Assembly (NCBI GenBank): GCA_012522955.1
Contig: JAAYJK010000050.1
Coordinates: 1 to 64,000 of the forward strand
Source: Syntrophomonadaceae bacterium
Lineage (GTDB): Bacteria > Bacillota > Syntrophomonadia > Syntrophomonadales > Syntrophomonadaceae
DNA length: 64,000 nucleotides
Direction of reading: 5' to 3'
Shown: in pieces, positions 18,698 through 26,296 of the stretch
Layout: each line of letters starts with the position of its first letter
Numbering within the stretch: the first letter of the stretch is position 1
Program-made: the position numbers and the translations under genes
Notes under the pieces: model-generated
What the model was told of the DNA's origin: nothing
Databases searched by the model: none
Seen by the model: the letters and a program-made list of their open reading frames with translations, nothing else

Positions 18698-20504
18698 GCA
18701 AAATGAAGTCCGGCAGGTAATGGTCTGCTGTGGTACCGGATGCCAAGCCAGTGGCAGCAAGCAGGTTTTGGAGGCCTTTATCACTCAGCTCCAGTCTCTG
18801 GAGGGGGTGGAGGCAGTAGCCTCAACCAAGGCTACCGGATGTAATGGCTGGTGTGAACAAGGGCCGTTGGTAAAGATCCTGCCGGACGATATAACCTATT
18901 GTCTGGTTAAAGTTAAGGATGTACCGGTAATAATTGAAAAAACCATTTTGGGGCATGGAATAGTGGAAAGACTGCTTTACCGAGATCCCATCAGCAAAAA
19001 TAGAGTACAATCTCATCATCAGTTGGATTTTTACCGTAAACAAAAGAAAGTTGCCTTGCGCAATATCGGTGAGATTGATCCAGCTTCCATTGCCGACTAT
19101 ATGGCCCGGGACGGTTACCAGGCTTTTAAAAAAGCAATTACTATGAGTGCTCAAGAAATTGTTGATGAAATAATTAATTCCGGTCTGAGAGGCCGGGGAG
19201 GCGGAGGATATCCTACCGGCTTAAAATGGAAGAGCTGTTTACAGCAAGAAGAAAAGCAGCGCTATATCATATGTAACGGCGATGAAGGAGATCCTGGGGC
19301 TTTTATGGATCGCAGCATTATGGAAGGGGATCCTCATACCGTGATCGAGGGTATGCTGATCTGTGCCATGGCTCTGGGAGCATCAAAGGGCTATATATAT
19401 GTGCGGGATGAATATGACCTAGCCGTTAAGAATCTAACTCGAGCTATACAGGATGCCCGGGAGCATTCGCTGCTGGGTGATAAAATTATGGGCCGGGAGT
19501 TTTCTTTTCACATTGAGTTGGTTAGAGGTGGAGGAGCTTTTGTTTGCGGGGAGGAAACTGCATTGCTGGCATCTATTGAAGGTAATGTAGGTGAACCCTG
19601 GGACAAGTATTATTTTCCCAGTGAAAAAGGTTTATGGGGTTATCCCACTGTAATCAATAACGTAGAGACTTGGGCTAATATTCCAGTGATTATAGGACAG
19701 GGAGCTCAGGACTTTGCCCAAATTGGTACTGAAAATAGTAAAGGAACCAAAGTATTTTCGCTAGTGGGCAAAGTGATCAATACCGGTCTGGTTGAAGTGC
19801 CCATGGGTACGACTTTAAGAGAAATAATATTTGAAATTGGCGGCGGAATTATAAATGGCCGTAAATTTAAGGCCGTTCAAACCGGGGGCCCTTCCGGAGG
19901 CTGTATACCAGCTGAATTGCTGGACTTAAAGCTGGACTTTGATTCACTTCATGAGGCCGGGTCCATGATGGGTTCAGGTGGTCTGATAGTGATGGATGAG
20001 CGTACCTGTATGGTAGAAGTAGCGCGTTATTATTTGAACTTCCTGGCTGGTGAATCCTGCGGCAAATGTGTGCCCTGTCGGGAAGGAATTCGTCATATGC
20101 TGGAAATATTGACCAGGATATGTGAAGGCCGGGGAAGAACAGGAGATCTGGAATTACTGGAGGAACTGGCAGAGACAGTACAGGAAGCTTCCCTTTGCGG
20201 GCTGGGTAAAACCGCCCCTAATCCGGTTTTATCAACTATCAGGTATTTCCGGGCTGAATACCTGGACCACATCGAGAATCGTTTCTGCCCGGCCGGGATT
20301 TGTCGTAATTTAACCCGCTTTTCCATTGATCCGGAAAAATGCACTGGGTGTGGTCTGTGTAAGAAGAATTGTCCAGCTAATTGCATATCAGGAGAAAGAA
20401 AAGAAGTTCATACTATCGATCCTCAAGGGTGTATCAAGTGTGGTTCATGTATTGACACCTGCAAGTTTAATGCGGTTTTAGTTCAGCAGGAGGTGGGATT
20501 ATGA
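18687..20504 (+). CDS. NuoF-like NADH/FMN-binding iron-sulfur subunit with added Fe-S domains
   Basis: A 605-residue protein of the HydB/HndC type. It has an N-terminal thioredoxin-like [2Fe-2S] domain (CCGTGC, later CNGWC). The flavin and NADH site follows (GLRGRGGGGYPTGLKW, CNGDEGDPGAF), then an SLBB domain and the N3-type cluster ESCGKCVPCREG. Two extra C-terminal [4Fe-4S] motifs (CTGCGLCKKNCP, CIKCGSCIDTC) complete it. This long form occurs in electron-bifurcating hydrogenases and similar complexes, so the AOR operon may encode a bifurcating or confurcating enzyme. It overlaps the following gene by 4 bases. Confidence 0.94.
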   Translation: MRNKQNEVRQVMVCCGTGCQASGSKQVLEAFITQLQSLEGVEAVASTKATGCNGWCEQGPLVKILPDDITYCLVKVKDVPVIIEKTILGHGIVERLLYRDPISKNRVQSHHQLDFYRKQKKVALRNIGEIDPASIADYMARDGYQAFKKAITMSAQEIVDEIINSGLRGRGGGGYPTGLKWKSCLQQEEKQRYIICNGDEGDPGAFMDRSIMEGDPHTVIEGMLICAMALGASKGYIYVRDEYDLAVKNLTRAIQDAREHSLLGDKIMGREFSFHIELVRGGGAFVCGEETALLASIEGNVGEPWDKYYFPSEKGLWGYPTVINNVETWANIPVIIGQGAQDFAQIGTENSKGTKVFSLVGKVINTGLVEVPMGTTLREIIFEIGGGIINGRKFKAVQTGGPSGGCIPAELLDLKLDFDSLHEAGSMMGSGGLIVMDERTCMVEVARYYLNFLAGESCGKCVPCREGIRHMLEILTRICEGRGRTGDLELLEELAETVQEASLCGLGKTAPNPVLSTIRYFRAEYLDHIENRFCPAGICRNLTRFSIDPEKCTGCGLCKKNCPANCISGERKEVHTIDPQGCIKCGSCIDTCKFNAVLVQQEVGL

Positions 20505-21235
20505 TTATAATCATCGATAATCAGGAGGTTCAGGTCAGCTACGGGGATACTATTCTTGATGCCGCTCAGAGAGCTAAAATTCATATTCCCACCCTTTGTC
20601 ATCACCAAGCTTTTGCAGGACAGGGAAGATGCAGACTCTGCTTGGTAGAGGTAACCGAGCAGGGCCGGAAGAGAATAGTTGCTTCCTGCACTTATCCCAT
20701 CACCAGAGAAATAACAGTCTGCACTTCTACCCCCAGAATAGAGAAGATGAGGAAGAACCTAGTGATGTTCCTGTATAAACAAGCTCCAGCCAGTAAGTTA
20801 TTACAGTCCATGTATAGAGATTATGAGTGCCAGGACAATTCTTTACCGGAGAATGCGGGGGAGAAGTGCATGCTCTGCAATCTCTGTGTTTTGGCCTGTG
20901 AAGAGATGGGCAGCAGTGCTATTTCCTTAATTATGCGGGGAACCGAAAAGAAGGTGGCCACACCTTACAATGAAGCCTCTTTAGATTGTCTGGGGTGTGG
21001 GGCCTGCGCGGCCATATGCCCTACCCAAGCTATTGAGCTTACAGAAAGGGATGGATACCGAACCATTTGGAATAAGGAATTCAAACTGGTAAACTGCCAG
21101 AATTGTGGTCAGCCCTATGCCACCCAGGAGCAGCTGGCTTATATTGAATCCCGGGGACCTGACAATGAGATGCTTCACTGTTGCCTAAGTTGCCGGCAGA
21201 AGATGACTGCTCAGAAAATCAAGATTTTCACTTAA
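20501..21235 (+). CDS. NuoG/HoxU-like iron-sulfur subunit
   Basis: A 244-residue protein with an N-terminal [2Fe-2S] ferredoxin domain (CHHQAFAGQGRCRLCLVEV, then SCTYP) and two [4Fe-4S] motifs (CMLCNLCVLACEEM and CLGCGACAAICP). A cysteine-rich C-terminal tail follows (CQNCGQP, CCLSCRQ). It lacks the molybdopterin domain of NuoG or FdhA, so it is an electron-wire subunit. Start ATG 20501 lies within the end of the NuoF-like gene. It would connect the flavin module with the ferredoxin subunit and AOR. Confidence 0.9.
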   Translation: MIIIIDNQEVQVSYGDTILDAAQRAKIHIPTLCHHQAFAGQGRCRLCLVEVTEQGRKRIVASCTYPITREITVCTSTPRIEKMRKNLVMFLYKQAPASKLLQSMYRDYECQDNSLPENAGEKCMLCNLCVLACEEMGSSAISLIMRGTEKKVATPYNEASLDCLGCGACAAICPTQAIELTERDGYRTIWNKEFKLVNCQNCGQPYATQEQLAYIESRGPDNEMLHCCLSCRQKMTAQKIKIFT

Positions 21236-21265
21236 GATGGAGTATAAGGCTGGGGGTGTATAAGA

Positions 21266-21496
21266 GTGTTAGTTACAGTCAAACTATTTGCTTACTTAAG
21301 GGAGGGACGTTTTAAAGTCCGGGTTCTGGAGTTGGCCGATGATCATACTGTGAGGCAAGTGTTGCAGGATCTATCCATATCAGAAAAAGAAATGAAAATC
21401 GGGATAATCATGATAAATGGTAAGCGGGCAAGCTTTGAAAGTCATTTGGGGGATGGTGACACTTTGGCCATCTTTCCACCCCTGGCCGGTGGTTGA
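21266..21496 (+). CDS. MoaD/ThiS-family sulfur carrier protein
   Basis: A 76-residue ubiquitin-like protein. It begins with VTVKLFAYLREG and ends in the diagnostic PPLAGG, whose C-terminal Gly-Gly is adenylated and thiocarboxylated. It starts at GTG 21266. The next gene, 1 base further, encodes a ThiF/MoeB-like activating enzyme. Placed at the end of an AOR operon, the pair probably supplies sulfur for the dithiolene of the tungsten pterin cofactor. Confidence 0.92.
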   Translation: MLVTVKLFAYLREGRFKVRVLELADDHTVRQVLQDLSISEKEMKIGIIMINGKRASFESHLGDGDTLAIFPPLAGG

Positions 21497-21497
21497 A

Positions 21498-22310
21498 ATG
21501 GAAAAGAAATTGCAGGAATTAATCAAGGATCAGTTTAAGGGTTTATCCTTGACCCAAAAAGATGAAATGAAGCTGGCGGCCAGTAGCGGATGCTCCTTAT
21601 TGGAAGTTCAGGCAGTAGCTATGGACCTGGGGGTGGTTCCATTGCGTTATCAGCGCAATCTGGAATCTCTCACCCTGGCTGAACAGCGGCGGCTTTTACA
21701 ATCCCGGGTGACGGTTGTGGGCTGCGGTGGCCTGGGTGGTTTAGTGCTAGAAGAGCTGGCCCGCATAGGGGTAGGTCAGATAAGTGCCTGGGATTATGAC
21801 TGTTTTGAGGAACACAACCTTAATCGCCAGTTTATGTCTCAGGCCGATATTATTGGCTTTTCCAAGGTGGAGGCAGCGGCTCATCGGGTTCATAGTGTAA
21901 ATCCCGGTATAGTTTTTAATGGAATAAAACGAAAGTTTACTGCAGATGAAGGCAGAGAATCTTTGCAGGATCAACAGGTGGTGGTAGATGCCCTGGATAG
22001 TGCCCAGGCTCGTCTGGGTTTGAGTCAGGCCTGCAGGGATCAGGGTATCCCCCTGGTGCATGGAGCAGTTAATGGTTGGTATGGGCAGGTAGCTACCCAA
22101 TTCCCTGGGGATTTCACCATAGAGCAGCTGTACCTTGGTAGGACCCCAGGTGAGGAAGACCAGAGTGCATTGGTTTTTGCAGCTGCCATGGTGGCCAGCT
22201 GGCAGGTATCTGAGGTAATTAAAATAATACTCAATAAAGGTAATTTCTTGCGGCAAAAAATTATGCTGATAGATATGCTGAGCCTGAGCCTGGATATTAT
22301 TGATTTTTAG
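21498..22310 (+). CDS. MoeB/ThiF-like adenylyltransferase
   Basis: A 270-residue E1-like enzyme that adenylates the C-terminus of the MoaD-like carrier encoded just before it. The nucleotide motif GCGGLGGLVLEELARIGVG is near residue 74, followed by DYDCFEEHNLNRQ with the conserved Asn-Arg-Gln and by VDALDSAQARL. The CxxC zinc pairs of canonical MoeB are not obvious, as in several shorter AOR-linked family members. An N-terminal extension of about 55 residues precedes the fold. ATG 21498 is chosen because it directly follows the MoaD stop. It is the last gene of the AOR operon. Confidence 0.9.
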   Translation: MEKKLQELIKDQFKGLSLTQKDEMKLAASSGCSLLEVQAVAMDLGVVPLRYQRNLESLTLAEQRRLLQSRVTVVGCGGLGGLVLEELARIGVGQISAWDYDCFEEHNLNRQFMSQADIIGFSKVEAAAHRVHSVNPGIVFNGIKRKFTADEGRESLQDQQVVVDALDSAQARLGLSQACRDQGIPLVHGAVNGWYGQVATQFPGDFTIEQLYLGRTPGEEDQSALVFAAAMVASWQVSEVIKIILNKGNFLRQKIMLIDMLSLSLDIIDF

Positions 22311-22474
22311 TTTTATTTGCTTTTAGCACTGGGTGGAAATTATAGGGGAAATAACTGGCAGTATCGCTGGTGTTTCTCCTATTTTGTTTTTGGTTTGGGC
22401 AGCAATAAAACATGACCTTTCTTAATGCCTAGCAGCTTAAAGTCGAATAATTAGCGAAAAAAGTGGGAGTCATG

Positions 22475-22489
22475 TGACAAAGAGTGTCA
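22475..22489. promoter_or_regulatory. TGACA-N5-TGTCA dyad upstream of PAS kinase
   Basis: A perfect 5-bp inverted repeat with a 5-bp spacer, about 70 bases upstream of the Rex/Crp-like box. It may be a second operator; the binding protein is unknown. Confidence 0.35.
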
Positions 22490-22544
22490 AATTTCCCAAA
22501 GGTTATTCGCGAACTTTTGTCAAAATCATACAGAACATTAGTTA

Positions 22545-22562
22545 TTGTGAGTCTTGTCACAA
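22545..22562. promoter_or_regulatory. Rex- or Crp/Fnr-type operator upstream of PAS kinase
   Basis: TTGTGAGTCTTGTCACAA is a perfect TTGTGA-N6-TCACAA palindrome. The same outer half-sites are used by Rex (TTGTGAA-N4-TTCACAA) and by Crp/Fnr proteins (TGTGA-N6-TCACA). It ends 35 bases before the kinase ATG, where it would block or modulate the promoter. A rex gene is at 59464. Confidence 0.6.
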
Positions 22563-22597
22563 GCCAGTTGTAGTTAATTCTTGAGTTTGAGGTATAT

Positions 22598-24085
22598 ATG
22601 CTAGCAAAAAAAGGGATGGTCAAGCAAATTAATAACGAGCACGAATTGAGCTGGGAGATGGAACGAGTCCTTAAGGAGTCGGAAACTTATTATCGGACTA
22701 TATTTGAGACCACTGGAACCGCCATGATGATATATAGATACGATATGACGGTTATCCTGGTTAACAGCGAGTTTGAAAAATTGTCCGGCTATCCAAGGGA
22801 AGAGATTGAACATAAATTGAAGTGGACCCAATTCATCCATGAAGATGATTTGGATAAAATGATAACTTACCATTTCAAAAGGCAGGTTGATAGCAAATCA
22901 GTGCCGGACAGCTATGAGTTTCGTCTCCGGGACCGCTGGGGCCAGATAAAAAATATCTTCCTTACTGTGGCTCTTATTTGGGAGAATCAGGCAGTTGTAG
23001 TTTCATTCATGGATATTACCGAAAGAAAAAGGATGGAGCAGGCCTTGCTGCAGTCAGAACGGAAATATCTGTCCATGCTAAATACCTGTCCCAATGAGAT
23101 AGCTATAACAACTATTGAAGAAGGCAGGTTTATTGACGTTAATCAGCAAACCTGTAAAACCCTGGGTCGAAACCATAACGAAATTGTGGGACATACTTCA
23201 AAGGAACTGGGATTATGGGTGAATCCACACGATAGGGCAGAACTGGTAGAGATGCTCAAGCAGACCGGTTCGGTGAGAAACCGGGAGTATGTCATGCAGC
23301 CCTATAACGGCAGGGAACTAATAGCTCTGGTCTCAGCCGAGATTTGGGATTTCGAGGGCACTCAGTGCATGATTGTCATTATCAATGATATTACTGAAAA
23401 GAAGAAGATGGAGAACGAACTGGCCCGCTTGGAGCAACTTAATCTGATAGGGGAAATGGCAGCAAGCATAGGTCACGAAGTGCGCAACCCCATGACTACT
23501 GTGCGAGGTTTCTTGCAGCTGCTAAAGGACAAACCGCAGTTTGAATTATTTAGCGAATATTTTAATTTAATGATTGAGGAGCTTGATTGTGCCAACCATA
23601 TTATTACAGAGTTTTTGAGTATGGCTAGTCACAAAAACGTAGATTTAAAGCTCAGCAACCTGAATGCTATCATCCTCACCGCAGTGCCATTGATCAGGGC
23701 AGATGCAGCAGATCAGAACAAAGACCTGGAGCTTGAGCTTAATACCATAGGAGAATTGATGCTGGATGAAAAGGAAATTTGTAAATTATTAAGCAATCTG
23801 ATTAGAAACGCTTTGGAGTCCATGGATGCCGGGAAGAAGGTTTTAATAAAAACTTATGGGAAAGATAATAAGGTAATCCTGGCGGTAAAGGATCAGGGCA
23901 GTGGTATACCAAAAGATCTAATTAATAAAATAGGTGTTCCCTTTTTTACTACCAAGGAAAAGGGAAACGGTTTGGGATTAGCGGTTAGTTATAGTATAGC
24001 AGCCCGGCACCAGGCCAGTATCCAACTAGAAACCAGCCCCAGTGGTACCACCTTTTTTGTCTCTTTTCCATTGCCTACAGCTTAA
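22598..24085 (+). CDS. Two-PAS sensor histidine kinase
   Basis: A 495-residue soluble kinase with two PAS/PAC units (about residues 25-145 and 150-270). A HisKA domain follows with GEMAASIGHEVRNPMTTVRG, then HATPase with NLIRNALESM, KDQGSGIP and GNGLGLAVS. The transmitter half is strikingly similar to those at 7053 and 11372. No membrane segment and no neighbouring response regulator are present. GAGGTATAT precedes ATG 22598. The upstream Rex/Crp-like operator suggests that its expression follows redox state or a Crp-type signal. Confidence 0.91.
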   Translation: MLAKKGMVKQINNEHELSWEMERVLKESETYYRTIFETTGTAMMIYRYDMTVILVNSEFEKLSGYPREEIEHKLKWTQFIHEDDLDKMITYHFKRQVDSKSVPDSYEFRLRDRWGQIKNIFLTVALIWENQAVVVSFMDITERKRMEQALLQSERKYLSMLNTCPNEIAITTIEEGRFIDVNQQTCKTLGRNHNEIVGHTSKELGLWVNPHDRAELVEMLKQTGSVRNREYVMQPYNGRELIALVSAEIWDFEGTQCMIVIINDITEKKKMENELARLEQLNLIGEMAASIGHEVRNPMTTVRGFLQLLKDKPQFELFSEYFNLMIEELDCANHIITEFLSMASHKNVDLKLSNLNAIILTAVPLIRADAADQNKDLELELNTIGELMLDEKEICKLLSNLIRNALESMDAGKKVLIKTYGKDNKVILAVKDQGSGIPKDLINKIGVPFFTTKEKGNGLGLAVSYSIAARHQASIQLETSPSGTTFFVSFPLPTA

Positions 24086-24104
24086 TTCGAGCCAGACATG
24101 GGGG

Positions 24105-24277
24105 CTGGCCGTTTGGGTTTCGAGTCCAAAAATCTCCTGTTTTGATATGGAAGAACCTATTTCATCTGGCAGAACTTTAAGCAGGTTCTGCAGCAGTTCC
24201 ACATCTTTTCCTTCACTACCTTTTTCTAAAATACGGCTTCCCAGAATAATGTTATTCAATAAAATTATCCCTCCCAT
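24105..24277 (-). pseudogene. 5' fragment of a peptidoglycan-binding domain gene
   Basis: Starting at ATG 24277 on the minus strand, the first 55 or so residues match a PG_binding_1 domain (LEKGSEGKDVELLQNLLKVL, then IFGLETQTA). After that the similarity stops and the frame runs meaninglessly into the 3' end of the kinase gene, ending at 24026. The domain normally continues with a helix beginning like AVKxFQ. It is therefore a 3'-truncated remnant. A complementary 5'-truncated piece lies at 39089. Confidence 0.6.
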
Positions 24278-24774
24278 ACCATTGTTTTTTTGGATAGCGG
24301 ATCATTTACGACAAAAATAGGGATTAAACTATAAAGACATAGTACGTTAACGAAACGATTTGTACAAAATTTTACAAAGTTAATTAATTAAAGATCTAAT
24401 TATAGAGTATGTAATAGTAAAAAATCTGTTATTAATTATATGAAAAAATTATATGTTAGGGTTTTTGAAATCAAGCGTGTACCTCATTTGGATTACTTCA
24501 GGCAAGATGAAAATGCTTTAGATTTTGCAGCAGCAGGCAGAAGCAGATATGAAAAAATCTCTTCTGTCGAAAAAGCAATAATGTTGAAATGCAACGAAAT
24601 ATCAAAAGTTAAGTCTAAAATGATGATTTTTTTCACAAATGTTATACAATAAGTTTAGTGAAATGGACAGGTGTTGCTGGTTGATACAACAATATAGAAG
24701 GGAGGGCAGGATCTGCAACTGGTGTTTTCAGCAATAATCTGACTAATTATGATTAGGGGAGAGTGAAGATAAGG
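24278..24774. other. Intergenic region before focA, with a doubtful 70-codon frame
   Basis: AT-rich sequence that must contain the focA promoter. A frame of 70 codons runs from 24440 to 24652 on the plus strand; it has no Shine-Dalgarno sequence and no recognisable domain, so I do not call it a gene. A GG-N9-GC arrangement near 24662-24680 resembles a sigma-54 site but has the wrong spacing. Confidence 0.4.
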
Positions 24775-25650
24775 ATGAACTTTTTATCACCTGCAGAAAT
24801 AGGGGTAGCAGCGTGTAATGCTGGTAAAGCCAAAACAGAAATGCCATTTGCCAAACTCTTTATGTTGGGGATACTGGCCGGTGTTTATATCGGTTTCGGA
24901 GCCAACCTGGCCACCAAGATAGGTTCCATGGAAGCTGCTGGCACAGCAGGCGGCCAATTCCTGTTTGGTGCAACCTTCTCAATCGGATTGATGATGGTTG
25001 TTATTGCCGGATCAGAACTGTTTACTGGTAACAACATGGCTTGCTTTATTTCTGCTATGAATGGACAGGCTAAATGGGGTGGACTGCTGTATAACTGGGT
25101 TGTAGTATGGACTGCCAATTTCGTAGGTTCTGTTTTATTAGTTTATATTATTTTTTACGGTGGATACTGGGGTAGTGAAGCCGCACTGGCCGATCAAGGC
25201 ATAAAAGCCCTGGCCATTGCCAAAGGTAAAATGTCCTTAACCTGGAGTGCTGTATTTTTCCGGGCCATCTGCTGTAACTGGCTGGTTTGTTTGGCTGTAT
25301 GGATGGCTTTTGCAGCCAAGGATATTGTAGGAAAAATATTCGCTATATTTTTCCCCATCATGGGCTTCGTTTCCAGCGGATTTGAGCATTGTGTTGCTAA
25401 CATGTTTTTCATTCCCATGGGAATTACTATTGCGAATGCAGCCCCTGAGGCTGTTGCAGCTCAATACAGCATGTCAGTGGCAGATGTAGCAACGTTTTTC
25501 AGTTACGGTAACTTCCTAACCGCCAATTTGATTCCTGCTACCCTGGGGAATATAGTAGGCGGTGCGTTGTTTGTGGGCGGTGTTTATTATTACATCTATA
25601 TGAAGAAATCGGCTCCGGCCGCTCAAGCTGAGAAGGCGGTTAAAGGCTAA
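24775..25650 (+). CDS. focA: Formate/nitrite-family channel, probable formate transporter
   Basis: A 291-residue membrane protein with about six transmembrane segments in the FNT fold. It begins MNFLSPAEIG and carries the family blocks GFGANLATKIG (N-terminal repeat) and GFEHCVANMFFIP (second repeat, containing the conserved central histidine). FNT channels pass formate, often with a proton. Adjacent NAD-linked formate dehydrogenases point to formate as the substrate, exporting formate to partners or importing it. ATG 24775 is preferred over GTG 24763, because AGGGGAG lies directly against the GTG. No gene lies between it and the FDH operon, but a large hairpin at 25700 separates them. Confidence 0.92.
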   Translation: MNFLSPAEIGVAACNAGKAKTEMPFAKLFMLGILAGVYIGFGANLATKIGSMEAAGTAGGQFLFGATFSIGLMMVVIAGSELFTGNNMACFISAMNGQAKWGGLLYNWVVVWTANFVGSVLLVYIIFYGGYWGSEAALADQGIKALAIAKGKMSLTWSAVFFRAICCNWLVCLAVWMAFAAKDIVGKIFAIFFPIMGFVSSGFEHCVANMFFIPMGITIANAAPEAVAAQYSMSVADVATFFSYGNFLTANLIPATLGNIVGGALFVGGVYYYIYMKKSAPAAQAEKAVKG

Positions 25651-25699
25651 AAAGCATTAGCACTTTATCCCATAATAAGAGTATCAAGAATATTAAAAA

Positions 25700-25756
25700 C
25701 CCGCGGTATGATTTATTCAAGCAGTCAGTTTTGATTGAATTTAAATCAGCCGCGGG
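25700..25756. terminator. Long imperfect hairpin between focA and FDH operon
   Basis: CCCGCGG (25700-25706) pairs with CCGCGGG (25750-25756). Inner TGATTTA/TAAATCA and TTCAA/TTGAA pairs extend it to about 19 bp. Read on the minus strand it is followed directly by TTTTTAATATT, a good terminator. On the plus strand a T-run comes only 14 bases later. It may end focA transcripts or stop antisense reads. Confidence 0.55.
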
Positions 25757-25828
25757 TATGTGCGTATAGTTTTTTACTGATGGAATGAACGCCTTCGGGC
25801 AGATATAATCTCGAAAGGAGGGTGTGAA

Positions 25829-26275
25829 GTGGCCAACTATATGGATATCATTGCTAGCTGTAAAGACAAACCCGGCGGGATAATTGAAGCTTATCATGCA
25901 ATTCAAAAGGAGTACAATTATATCCCGGAAGAGGCTCTCAAGGAAGCCGCCCGAGCATTTAAAGTATCGGAAGCTCAAGCTTTTGGAGTAGCCACCTTTT
26001 ATTCTTATCTTTCAGTGGAAAAAAGAGGCAAATACATCATTCGTATGTGCGAAAGCGCTCCCTGTCATGTAGCTGGAGCTGATGAAGTACTTAAAGCCCT
26101 GGAGGCTTCTCTGGGCATTAAGGTAGGGGAAACAACTGCTGATGGAAAGTTTACCTTGGAATTAACTGAATGTGTAGGTCAATGCCAGGCTACTCCGGTA
26201 TTAACCATTAACAGTGAACCAATATTTGGTATTAAACCGGAAATGGTACCTGAAATACTGGCTAAATGCAAATAA
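25829..26275 (+). CDS. NuoE-like [2Fe-2S] subunit of formate dehydrogenase 1
   Basis: A 148-residue NuoE/HndA-type protein. Cluster ligands are in CESAPC and CVGQC, and the N-terminal helical part (KDKPGGIIEAYHAIQKEYNYIP) is typical. Start GTG 25829 follows AAAGGAGGGTGTGAA. It carries electrons between FMN in the next subunit and other clusters of the complex. It has the same length as, and clear similarity to, the protein encoded at 31761 on the minus strand. Confidence 0.94.
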   Translation: MANYMDIIASCKDKPGGIIEAYHAIQKEYNYIPEEALKEAARAFKVSEAQAFGVATFYSYLSVEKRGKYIIRMCESAPCHVAGADEVLKALEASLGIKVGETTADGKFTLELTECVGQCQATPVLTINSEPIFGIKPEMVPEILAKCK

Positions 26276-26296
26276 GTCAAGAAGGGAGGGGAAGTT

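Noticed and set aside
24440-24652. 70-codon frame before focA
   Set aside because: No Shine-Dalgarno, no recognisable domain, and it lies in the expected promoter region.
24662-24680. Sigma-54-like sequence (TGGACAGGTGTTGCT) upstream of focA
   Set aside because: The GG and GC pairs are 9 rather than 10 bases apart and the -24 element is poor; sigma-54 is strict about this spacing.
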